In this document: one piece after another, positions 1-6,034 of the stretch | Position numbering within the stretch: position 1 is the first letter of the stretch | Layout of the letters: every line of letters starts with the position of its first letter | Assembly: GCF_030651615.1 (NCBI RefSeq) | Contig: NZ_JAUSCG010000222.1 | Span: 1 to 6,034 of the forward strand | Length of the DNA: 6,034 nt | From: Methanocalculus sp. | Lineage (GTDB): Archaea > Halobacteriota > Methanomicrobia > Methanomicrobiales > Methanocorpusculaceae | Direction of reading: 5' to 3' | The notes under the pieces: model-generated | What the model was told of the DNA's origin: nothing | Seen by the model: the letters and a program-made list of their open reading frames with translations, nothing else | Database searches by the model: none | Position numbers and translations under genes: made by a program

Positions 1-24
1 CCACGATCAACCAGTACACCACTG

Positions 25-2829
25 ATGAAAGACCTGATCATTCGAGGGGCACGGGAGCATAATCTGAAGAATATCACCTTACAGCTCCCAAGAGACCAGC
101 TGATCGTCATCACCGGCGTCTCCGGGTCAGGGAAGTCGACACTGGCATTTGATACGATCTATGCCGAGGGCCAGCGGCGGTATGTCGAGTCGCTCTCAGC
201 ATATGCGAGGCAGTTCCTCGGTCTGATGAATAAGCCTGACGTCGACGCGATCGAAGGGCTCTCTCCGGCAATATCGATCGAACAGAAGACGACATCTAAG
301 AACCCACGGAGTACTGTTGGGACCGTCACCGAGATCTATGACTATCTCAGACTCCTCTTCGCACGAATCGGTGTTCCCTACTGTCCTGAGCATGGGATCA
401 GGATCGAATCGCGCTCCCCGGAGCAGATAGCAGATACGATCAGATCGAAGACCTCTGAGATGGTTACCATCCTGGCACCGATCGTCAGGCAGAAGAAGGG
501 CACCTATGCCCAGCAGATCAAAGATCTGGATGGTGAAGGGTTTGCCCGTGTCCGTGTAGATGGCACCATCCACAGGACCGATGAAGAGATACCGCTTGAA
601 CGGTATGTGAAGCATGACATCGAGATCGTCATCGATCGTCTCGACCCGGCCGAGACCTCACGTCTTGCCGAGGCATGCGAGGCGGCGGTGAAACGATCCG
701 GCGGCCTCGTCATCGCGGTCTTTGAAGACGGGACCGAAGAGATCTATTCGGCAGAGATGGCATGCCCGATCTGCGGCATCTCATTTGACGAGCTCCAGCC
801 TCGTTTCTTCTCATTCAACAGCCCTTTTGGGGCATGTGAATCCTGTAACGGCCTTGGATTCCGGATGCGGCTTGACCCGGATCTGATCATTCCCGATCGG
901 ACCATGAGCATTGCTGATGGTGCAGTTGCCCTCTATCGGAACTTCCTCGACGGATACCGGATGCAGTACCTGGCATCGGTTGCAAAACATTCAGGATACG
1001 ACATCTTCACACCCCTCTCAGAACTGACAGAAGAGCAGTATCACACCCTGATGTACGGATCAGATGAAGAGATCCGGTTCTCAATGAGCATGAAGAATGG
1101 GGATGCAAACTGGTCTCACAAAGGTGTATGGGAAGGTCTGATCCCCCAGGCAGATCGGTTGTATCGGGAGACGAAATCAGAGTTCAGACGTGAAGAGCTG
1201 GAGAAGTTCATGCGGATCACCCCCTGTTCCACCTGTAATGGAGCACGGCTGAAGAAGGAGGTGCTTGCAGTGAAGGTGCATAATCACTCAATTGCTGATC
1301 TTACGAACCTCTCGGTATCAAAAGCACTCTCTTTCTTTGAGGAACTCCCTCTCACCGGTCGGGAGGAAGAGATCGCACGGCAGGTCCGAAAGGAGATCAA
1401 TGCCCGCCTCCTCTTCCTTGAACGGGTCGGGCTTGGCTACCTGACACTCTCAAGAAACTCAGGCTCCCTTTCAGGTGGAGAGGCGCAGCGTATCCGTCTG
1501 GCAACCCAGATCGGATCGAATCTCATGGGTGTTCTCTATGTCCTTGATGAACCGTCAATCGGCCTCCACCAGCGGGATAATCACCGTTTAATCGAGACCC
1601 TCAAACACTTACGGGACCTCGGCAACACCTTGATCGTCGTAGAGCATGACGAGGATACCATCAGGCAGGCGGATTATATCGTCGATATGGGGCCCGGAGC
1701 AGGTATTCATGGAGGTGAGATCGTCGCTTCCGGAACATTGCAGGAGATTCTGGAGACAGAAGACTCCCTGACCGGCAAGTACCTCACCGGCACCCTGACA
1801 ATCCCGGTTCCACAAGAGAGAAGACCAAAAGGGCCCGCTATTGTAATCACCGGATGCAGTGAACATAATCTCAAAGGAATCGATGCGGAGATTCCACTCG
1901 GCCTCTTCACCGTCATCACCGGGGTCTCCGGCTCAGGAAAGTCGACTCTCATCTATGAGACCCTCTACCCGGCTCTGATGAACTCAGTATATGGCTCACG
2001 TCAGCAGGTAGGTGCATTTGAGACCCTGACAACAGACCTCCCAATCGATAAGGTGATCGTCATCGACCAGAGCCCCATCGGGAGGACACCGCGATCGAAT
2101 CCTGCCACCTATACGAAGGTCTTTGACGAGATCAGAAAGATCTTTGCAGAAACAAAAGAGGCAAAGATGCGGGGATATGCGCCCGGTCGCTTCTCTTTCA
2201 ATGTCAAGGGTGGCAGATGCGAAGCATGCCAGGGGGACGGGACCATCAAGATCGAGATGCACTTCCTCCCTGACGTCTTCGTCGAATGTGAAGAGTGCAA
2301 AGGGGCACGGTATAACCGTGAGACACTTGAGGTCAGGTACCGTGGAAAGACGATCGCAGACGTCCTCTCAATGAGTGTCGAAGAGGCGAGGACCCTCTTT
2401 GAGAATATCCCTTCCATCAGTCAGAAACTTGAGACCCTCTGCCGGGTCGGGCTTGGGTACATCAAACTCGGACAGAGTGCAACAACCCTCTCAGGTGGTG
2501 AGGCGCAACGGATCAAGATCACCCGTGAACTGGCGAAACGGTCCACCGGCCAGACGATCTACCTCCTCGACGAGCCGACGACCGGCCTCCATTTTCATGA
2601 TGTCAGCAAACTCATATCTGTTCTTGACGATCTCGTATCAAAGAAGAATACCATCGTTGTGATCGAACATAACCTTGATGTGATCAAGTCAGCAGACTAT
2701 GTCATCGATCTCGGACCAGAGGGTGGGGATGCAGGTGGTGAGATCATCGCAGCCGGTACACCCGAAGATATTGCGGACGTGCCAGAGAGCCATACCGGCC
2801 GGTTCCTCAGGCCATTGCTTGGAGTATGA
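25..2829 (+). CDS. uvrA: UvrABC system protein A (excinuclease ABC subunit A), DNA damage-sensing ABC ATPase
   Basis: Damage-recognition ATPase of cytoplasmic nucleotide excision repair; as a dimer it finds distorted DNA and loads UvrB. The 934 residues match the usual length (about 940) and align end to end with E. coli UvrA as I remember it. Module I has Walker A GVSGSGKS at 31-38, the predicted UvrB-binding region at about 118-245, zinc-type Cys pairs C247/C250 and C271/C274, an insertion region at about 280-395, C401/C404, signature LSGGE at 482-486, Walker B DEP from D508 and H-loop H541. Module II has Walker A at 633-640, the family motif SPIGRTPRSNPATYT at 683-697, the second zinc module C732/C735/C755/C758, signature LSGGE at 822-826, Walker B DEP from D849 and H882. 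No key residue is missing. The ATG at 25 is chosen because family similarity starts at residue 2-4. The frame is open upstream to base 1, and no Shine-Dalgarno is visible in the 24 bases before it. The stop overlaps the uvrC start. Confidence 0.98.
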   Translation: MKDLIIRGAREHNLKNITLQLPRDQLIVITGVSGSGKSTLAFDTIYAEGQRRYVESLSAYARQFLGLMNKPDVDAIEGLSPAISIEQKTTSKNPRSTVGTVTEIYDYLRLLFARIGVPYCPEHGIRIESRSPEQIADTIRSKTSEMVTILAPIVRQKKGTYAQQIKDLDGEGFARVRVDGTIHRTDEEIPLERYVKHDIEIVIDRLDPAETSRLAEACEAAVKRSGGLVIAVFEDGTEEIYSAEMACPICGISFDELQPRFFSFNSPFGACESCNGLGFRMRLDPDLIIPDRTMSIADGAVALYRNFLDGYRMQYLASVAKHSGYDIFTPLSELTEEQYHTLMYGSDEEIRFSMSMKNGDANWSHKGVWEGLIPQADRLYRETKSEFRREELEKFMRITPCSTCNGARLKKEVLAVKVHNHSIADLTNLSVSKALSFFEELPLTGREEEIARQVRKEINARLLFLERVGLGYLTLSRNSGSLSGGEAQRIRLATQIGSNLMGVLYVLDEPSIGLHQRDNHRLIETLKHLRDLGNTLIVVEHDEDTIRQADYIVDMGPGAGIHGGEIVASGTLQEILETEDSLTGKYLTGTLTIPVPQERRPKGPAIVITGCSEHNLKGIDAEIPLGLFTVITGVSGSGKSTLIYETLYPALMNSVYGSRQQVGAFETLTTDLPIDKVIVIDQSPIGRTPRSNPATYTKVFDEIRKIFAETKEAKMRGYAPGRFSFNVKGGRCEACQGDGTIKIEMHFLPDVFVECEECKGARYNRETLEVRYRGKTIADVLSMSVEEARTLFENIPSISQKLETLCRVGLGYIKLGQSATTLSGGEAQRIKITRELAKRSTGQTIYLLDEPTTGLHFHDVSKLISVLDDLVSKKNTIVVIEHNLDVIKSADYVIDLGPEGGDAGGEIIAAGTPEDIADVPESHTGRFLRPLLGV
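105..140 (+). repeat. Walker A region of UvrA module I, near-identical to 1911-1946
   Basis: These 36 bases match 1911-1946 at 33 positions. Both code for the P-loop region ITGVSGSGKST. The match reflects the ancient ABC duplication inside UvrA plus strong protein constraint and shared codon choice; it is not a mobile repeat. The signature-motif regions (1468-1490 and 2488-2510) form a second, similar pair. Confidence 0.8.
1911..1946 (+). repeat. Walker A region of UvrA module II, near-identical to 105-140
   Basis: Second copy of the P-loop coding segment, in the same reading frame and 1806 bases downstream of the first, with three mismatches in 36 bases. The two ABC modules outside these conserved motifs are clearly diverged. 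Confidence 0.8.
2826..2829 (+). other. ATGA stop/start overlap, uvrA to uvrC
   Basis: The uvrC ATG (2826-2828) overlaps the uvrA TGA (2827-2829). Such overlaps usually mean one transcript and translational coupling. The local GGAG (2821-2824) leaves only one base before the ATG, so reinitiation by ribosomes finishing uvrA is the likely main route of uvrC translation (inference). Confidence 0.9.
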
Positions 2830-4379
2830 TCATCGATACATCTCATATCCCTGATGAGCCGGGTTCATACCTCTTCATGGACGAAGAGGGGACCGTCATT
2901 TATGTGGGCAAGGCAAAGAACCTCAGGAAGAGGGTGCAGAGTTACTTCCGGAAGAACGAATCCGATCCGAAGACCGCAGTCCTTGTCGGAGCGATCAGAT
3001 CAGTTGACTTCATCGCAACAGCGAGCGAGACCGAAGCCCTTATCCTTGAGAATACGCTGATCAAGAAGCATCAGCCGAAGTACAATATCGATCTGAAAGA
3101 TGCGAAGAGCTACGCCTTCATCCAACTCTCAGATGATCCGTATCCCAGAATCGGGATCGCACGGAAGACCGTGCCAAAAGGGTCATTCTTCGGACCCTTT
3201 GTATCAGGCAGGGAACGTGACCATCTCCTTGCGATGGTGAAGAAGATATTTGGTCTCCGTTCATGCAGGAGACTCCCAAAACGTGCCTGTCTCAGGTACC
3301 ATATCGGTACATGCCCAGCCCCCTGCATCGGTGCAATCGGTCAGCAAGCTTATGCAGAACGGGTCAGACAGGCGACCGAGGTCCTGAAAGGCAGGACGAA
3401 GAACCTTATCCTTGAGCTGAAGGCTGAGATGGAACGCCTCTCGGCAGCATGTGCCTTTGAGTCTGCAATCACGATCCGGGAGACGATCACCGCCCTTGAA
3501 CATCTTGCCGGCAGGCGGATGGTGACACCAAAACATGCGAGTGAAGGAGATCTGATCAACTACCGTGTCACCGGAGGTGAGGTCTATCTCCTCCTCTTCC
3601 ACCAGAGGAACGGAACCCTCATGGAGAAGGAGGAGTATCAGTTCACCGAATCACCGGATTTCCTCTCAGAATTCCTCGTTCAGTACTATAGCGATCATGA
3701 GGTGCCGGGGGAAGTGATCCTCCCTGAGAAGGTTGACGATGCCATCACAGACTACCTGACAAAACTCAGGGGAAAGGGTGTTCTGATAACGATCCCAAAA
3801 CAGGGAGGGAAACGAGAGCTCCTTGATCTTGCCGGGAAGAATGTCGATCTCACCTGGTTTTCAGGAGAAGAACGGGTACATGCACTCAGACGGGCCCTCC
3901 ACCTCCGGGAGATGCCGGATATCATCGAGTGCTTCGATATCTCACACCTCTCAGGCACCGCCGCCGTCGGATCGATGGTCCGGTTCAGAGGAGGCAGGCC
4001 GGATAAGAAGAACTATCGCAGGTACTCCCTGAAGACAGCAGAAGGGGGGGACGATCCCGGATCGATTCGGGAGGTTGTGAGACGACGATACAGCAGGCTG
4101 ATCAAAGAAGAGAAGGAGCTACCCAACCTGATCATCATAGACGGCGGCAAGGCCCAGCTTTCAGCTGCGTATTCTGAGCTGAAGAACCTTGATCTGGAGG
4201 TGCCGGTCATCTCAATCGCAAAGCGTGAAGAGGAGATCTATATGCCGACCATCCCCTACCCTCTTCCGATTCCAGCTGATGATCCCGCATCCCTCCTCAT
4301 CCAGGAGATCCGTGACGAAGCACACCGGTTCGCCGTCACCTATAACCGGATACGAAGACGAAAGAAGGTGATCCCATGA
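2826..4379 (+). CDS. uvrC: UvrABC system protein C (excinuclease ABC subunit C), short form without C-terminal HhH domain
   Basis: Nuclease that binds the UvrB-DNA complex and cuts the damaged strand on both sides of the lesion. The N-terminal GIY-YIG domain (about 9-90, 3' incision) has Y15, the motif VIYVGKAKNLRKRV at 24-37 with Y26, K29 and R36, then E75 and N87. A Cys cluster follows: C147, C155, C163, C167. The UVR motif (UvrB contact) lies at about 195-229, with FESAITIRETI at 211-221. The RNase H/endonuclease V-like domain (5' incision) keeps the catalytic triad, by family pattern D371 (CFDISH), D439 (IIDGGK) and H500 (RDEAH). The protein ends about 17 residues after that His, in a basic tail RIRRRKKVIP. 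At 517 aa it is some 90 residues shorter than E. coli UvrC (610) and has no tandem helix-hairpin-helix domain; uvrB starts at once, so no remnant is hidden downstream. The ATG at 2826 is the only start that keeps Y15 of the nuclease. GGAG at 2821-2824 is too close to it to be a normal ribosome site, so coupling to uvrA is likely. Confidence 0.97.
   Translation: MIIDTSHIPDEPGSYLFMDEEGTVIYVGKAKNLRKRVQSYFRKNESDPKTAVLVGAIRSVDFIATASETEALILENTLIKKHQPKYNIDLKDAKSYAFIQLSDDPYPRIGIARKTVPKGSFFGPFVSGRERDHLLAMVKKIFGLRSCRRLPKRACLRYHIGTCPAPCIGAIGQQAYAERVRQATEVLKGRTKNLILELKAEMERLSAACAFESAITIRETITALEHLAGRRMVTPKHASEGDLINYRVTGGEVYLLLFHQRNGTLMEKEEYQFTESPDFLSEFLVQYYSDHEVPGEVILPEKVDDAITDYLTKLRGKGVLITIPKQGGKRELLDLAGKNVDLTWFSGEERVHALRRALHLREMPDIIECFDISHLSGTAAVGSMVRFRGGRPDKKNYRRYSLKTAEGGDDPGSIREVVRRRYSRLIKEEKELPNLIIIDGGKAQLSAAYSELKNLDLEVPVISIAKREEEIYMPTIPYPLPIPADDPASLLIQEIRDEAHRFAVTYNRIRRRKKVIP
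4364..4374 (+). promoter_or_regulatory. Strong Shine-Dalgarno of uvrB, inside the end of uvrC
   Basis: GAAGGTGATCC matches 10 of 11 bases of GGAGGTGATCC, the complement of the usual 16S rRNA 3' end. The GAAGG part lies 7 bases before the uvrB ATG, a normal spacing. It overlaps the codons for the last residues of uvrC (RKKVIP), fixes the uvrB start at 4376 and suggests that uvrB can recruit ribosomes itself as well as by coupling to uvrC. Confidence 0.8.
4376..4379 (+). other. ATGA stop/start overlap, uvrC to uvrB
   Basis: The uvrB ATG (4376-4378) overlaps the uvrC TGA (4377-4379), the same arrangement as at the uvrA/uvrC junction. Unlike that junction, this one also has a well-placed, near-consensus Shine-Dalgarno. 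Confidence 0.92.
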
Positions 4380-6034
4380 AGTTCACCCTCCATGCAGATT
4401 TCAAACCGGCAGGTTCACAACCTGAGGCAATCCAGAGCCTCAGAGACGGATTTTCTAACGAGATGAAGCGGCAGACCCTCCTCGGCGTGACAGGGTCAGG
4501 TAAAACCTTCACCATCGCAAACCTTATTGCAGAGCTTCAGATGCCAACCCTTGTTCTTGCACATAACAAGACGCTGGCAGCCCAGTTATACAATGAATTC
4601 CTCGACTTCTTCCCAGAGAACCGGGTCGAGTATTTCGTATCATACTATGATTACTATCAGCCCGAATCGTACCTGCCCAGAAAAGATCAGTACATCGAGA
4701 AAGACGCTGATATCAATCCGAAGATCGAGCAGATGCGCCTGTCGGCAACAGCATCCCTCCTCTCACGAAAAGATACCATCATCGTCTCATCAGTCTCCTG
4801 TATCTACGGCCTTGGAAATCCAGAACACTTTCAGAATCTTGGTTTTGAACTCAGATGCGGTGATACAGTCCGTCGAAATGATATCATAGGGCGGCTTGTA
4901 GAGATTCAGTTCGAACGAAACGATACCGAACTTGCACCGGGAAGATTCCGTGTCCGGGGGGACACTATCGAGATTATTCCCGGATACTTTAACGATATTA
5001 TCAGGGTTGAACTCTTCGGGGATACGGTTGAGCGGATATCGGAGATCGAGAAGACGAGTGGAAGGCGCCTCTCCACGATGGAGTATTTCCACATCTATCC
5101 GGCCCGCCACTTCGTGACACCGGAGGATGAACGGAAGCGGGCTGTCATCTCGATTCGATCTGAGCTTGACCTGGTGCTCCCGACACTCGGTATGATCGAG
5201 GCGCATCGCCTCAGGCAGAGGACACTCTTTGATATCGAGATGATCGAGGAGACCGGGAGCTGCAAAGGTATCGAGAACTATTCACGTCATTTTGATGGGA
5301 GGAGTGCCGGAGAGAAGCCGTACTGTCTCCTCGACTACTTCCCTGACGACTTCCTGTTAATCATTGATGAGAGTCACCAGACCCTTCCCCAGGTGAGGGG
5401 AATGTATAACGGGGATTATGCCCGGAAGAAGAGCCTCGTAGATTACGGGTTCCGCCTCCCAAGCGCCTTTGATAACCGGCCGCTGAAGTTCCCTGAGTTC
5501 GAAGGGTACATGAAGCATGTCGTCTTCGTCTCAGCAACTCCCGGGGAGTATGAAGCAGACCATGCAGAACAGGTGGTCGAACAGATCATCAGGCCGACAG
5601 GGCTCGTTGACCCGGTGGTCCTGGTACGTCCGATCGATGGGCAGACAGAGGACCTGCTGAATGAGATCCGGCGCACCATTGAGGTGGGTGATCGGGTGCT
5701 TGTCACCACCCTCACCAAGAAACTGGCAGAAGAGTTCACCGATTATCTGGTCGGTCAGGGGATCAAGACCAGATACCTCCATTCCGAGATAAAGACCCTT
5801 GACCGGACAGAGATCATCAGGCAGCTCCGGCTCGGCACCTTCGATGTCCTCGTCGGGATCAACCTTCTGAGAGAAGGGCTGGATATCCCCGAGGTAGGGT
5901 TCATTGGTATCCTTGACGCAGACAAGGAAGGGTTCCTCAGAAACGAAAAGAGTCTCATCCAGACGATCGGAAGAGCGGCACGAAACGTAAACTCTCATGT
6001 CGTTCTGTATGCAGACAGAATGACTGATTCGATC
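4376..6034 (+). CDS. uvrB: UvrABC system protein B (excinuclease ABC subunit B), 3'-truncated by window end
   Basis: Damage-verifying, helicase-like subunit: UvrA loads it on DNA, it inserts a beta-hairpin at the lesion and recruits UvrC. The frame is open for 553 codons to the last base, with no stop. Visible parts: Q-motif region with Q15; Walker A GVTGSGKT at 37-44; motif Ia LAHNKTLAAQL at 61-71; the beta-hairpin with its aromatic cluster YYDYYQPESY at 90-99; the UvrA-binding domain 2 at about 150-250; motif II DESH at 331-334; motif III SATPG at 386-390; motif V GINLLREGLD at 494-503; motif VI QTIGRAARN at 529-537. UvrB is normally about 660-670 residues, so the linker and C-terminal UVR domain that binds UvrC should lie past the window edge. 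The ATG at 4376 overlaps the uvrC stop by ATGA, is preceded by a strong Shine-Dalgarno and matches the family N-terminus (FKPAGSQPEAI at 9-19). No frameshift or damaged motif is seen. Confidence 0.97.
   Translation, partial: MKFTLHADFKPAGSQPEAIQSLRDGFSNEMKRQTLLGVTGSGKTFTIANLIAELQMPTLVLAHNKTLAAQLYNEFLDFFPENRVEYFVSYYDYYQPESYLPRKDQYIEKDADINPKIEQMRLSATASLLSRKDTIIVSSVSCIYGLGNPEHFQNLGFELRCGDTVRRNDIIGRLVEIQFERNDTELAPGRFRVRGDTIEIIPGYFNDIIRVELFGDTVERISEIEKTSGRRLSTMEYFHIYPARHFVTPEDERKRAVISIRSELDLVLPTLGMIEAHRLRQRTLFDIEMIEETGSCKGIENYSRHFDGRSAGEKPYCLLDYFPDDFLLIIDESHQTLPQVRGMYNGDYARKKSLVDYGFRLPSAFDNRPLKFPEFEGYMKHVVFVSATPGEYEADHAEQVVEQIIRPTGLVDPVVLVRPIDGQTEDLLNEIRRTIEVGDRVLVTTLTKKLAEEFTDYLVGQGIKTRYLHSEIKTLDRTEIIRQLRLGTFDVLVGINLLREGLDIPEVGFIGILDADKEGFLRNEKSLIQTIGRAARNVNSHVVLYADRMTDSI

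Noticed and set aside
1..24. Promoter, TATA box or LexA-type operator before uvrA
   Set aside because: Only 24 bases are available and none shows a TATA-like, BRE-like or palindromic operator pattern.
196..615. 139-codon open frame on the minus strand
   Set aside because: Antisense to well-conserved uvrA sequence; no recognisable product.
2821..2824. GGAG as the Shine-Dalgarno of uvrC
   Set aside because: Only one base separates it from the ATG, too short for normal initiation. I treat it as chance or at most a weak help to coupling.
4527..4889. 120-codon plus-strand open frame within uvrB
   Set aside because: An out-of-frame reading of the Walker A to beta-hairpin region. The low-complexity Ser/Thr/Arg-rich product is typical of a shifted frame; the real uvrB frame here has all the expected motifs.
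4790..5206. 138-codon open frame on the minus strand
   Set aside because: Antisense to uvrB domain 2 and adjoining sequence; no recognisable product, no independent signals.
5531..5998. 155-codon open frame on the minus strand
   Set aside because: It lies wholly antisense to the conserved helicase C-terminal part of uvrB. Its translation resembles no family I know, and there is no ribosome site or gap for a promoter. It is a shadow of biased codon use.
4376..6034. uvrB as a broken or pseudogene because no stop is seen
   Set aside because: The frame is intact with all motifs in order and simply meets the window edge; the expected remaining length lies outside.
1..6034. CRISPR array, tRNA, rRNA, insertion sequence, attachment site or terminator
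   Set aside because: No spaced direct repeats, RNA gene folds, terminal inverted repeats or T-run hairpins were seen; the window is almost wholly occupied by the three uvr genes.

Overview
The window carries one compact block of three same-strand genes encoding the bacterial-type UvrABC nucleotide excision repair system, in the order uvrA - uvrC - uvrB. uvrA (25-2829) and uvrC (2826-4379) are complete. uvrB begins at 4376 and runs off the right edge after 553 codons, so roughly its last 110-120 residues are not visible. There is essentially no non-coding DNA: the only sequence outside these genes is the first 24 bases.

Layout: 1-24 is a short leader, or the tail of an upstream gene. uvrA encodes the damage-sensing ABC ATPase (934 aa, two ABC modules, zinc modules). 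uvrC encodes the dual-incision nuclease (517 aa: GIY-YIG domain, Cys cluster, UVR motif, RNase H-like nuclease domain) and ends without the C-terminal helix-hairpin-helix domain that most bacterial UvrCs have. uvrB encodes the damage-verifying helicase-like protein. Both gene junctions are 4-base ATGA overlaps, so the three products are probably translated from one mRNA with translational coupling. uvrB also has a very strong Shine-Dalgarno (SD) sequence embedded in the last codons of uvrC.

How the genes work together (established for the family): UvrA dimers, with UvrB, scan and find distorted DNA; UvrB is loaded at the lesion and UvrA leaves; UvrC binds the UvrB-DNA complex and cuts on both sides of the lesion. 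A helicase, polymerase and ligase encoded elsewhere finish the repair.

Organism (inference): the A-C-B order, the ATGA-linked packing, the heavy use of ATC (Ile), CTC (Leu) and AGG/CGG (Arg) codons, the short UvrC and the GGTGATCC-type SD sequence suggest a methanogenic euryarchaeon of moderate GC, most likely near Methanomicrobiales. Nothing in the window proves this, because the proteins themselves are bacterial in type; some archaea are thought to have acquired uvrABC from bacteria.

I do not see an undescribed system here. The points most worth a second look are the missing HhH domain of UvrC, the strong excess of GATC sites (about 90 by hand count), the conserved Cys cluster in UvrC and the tightly overlapped gene junctions.
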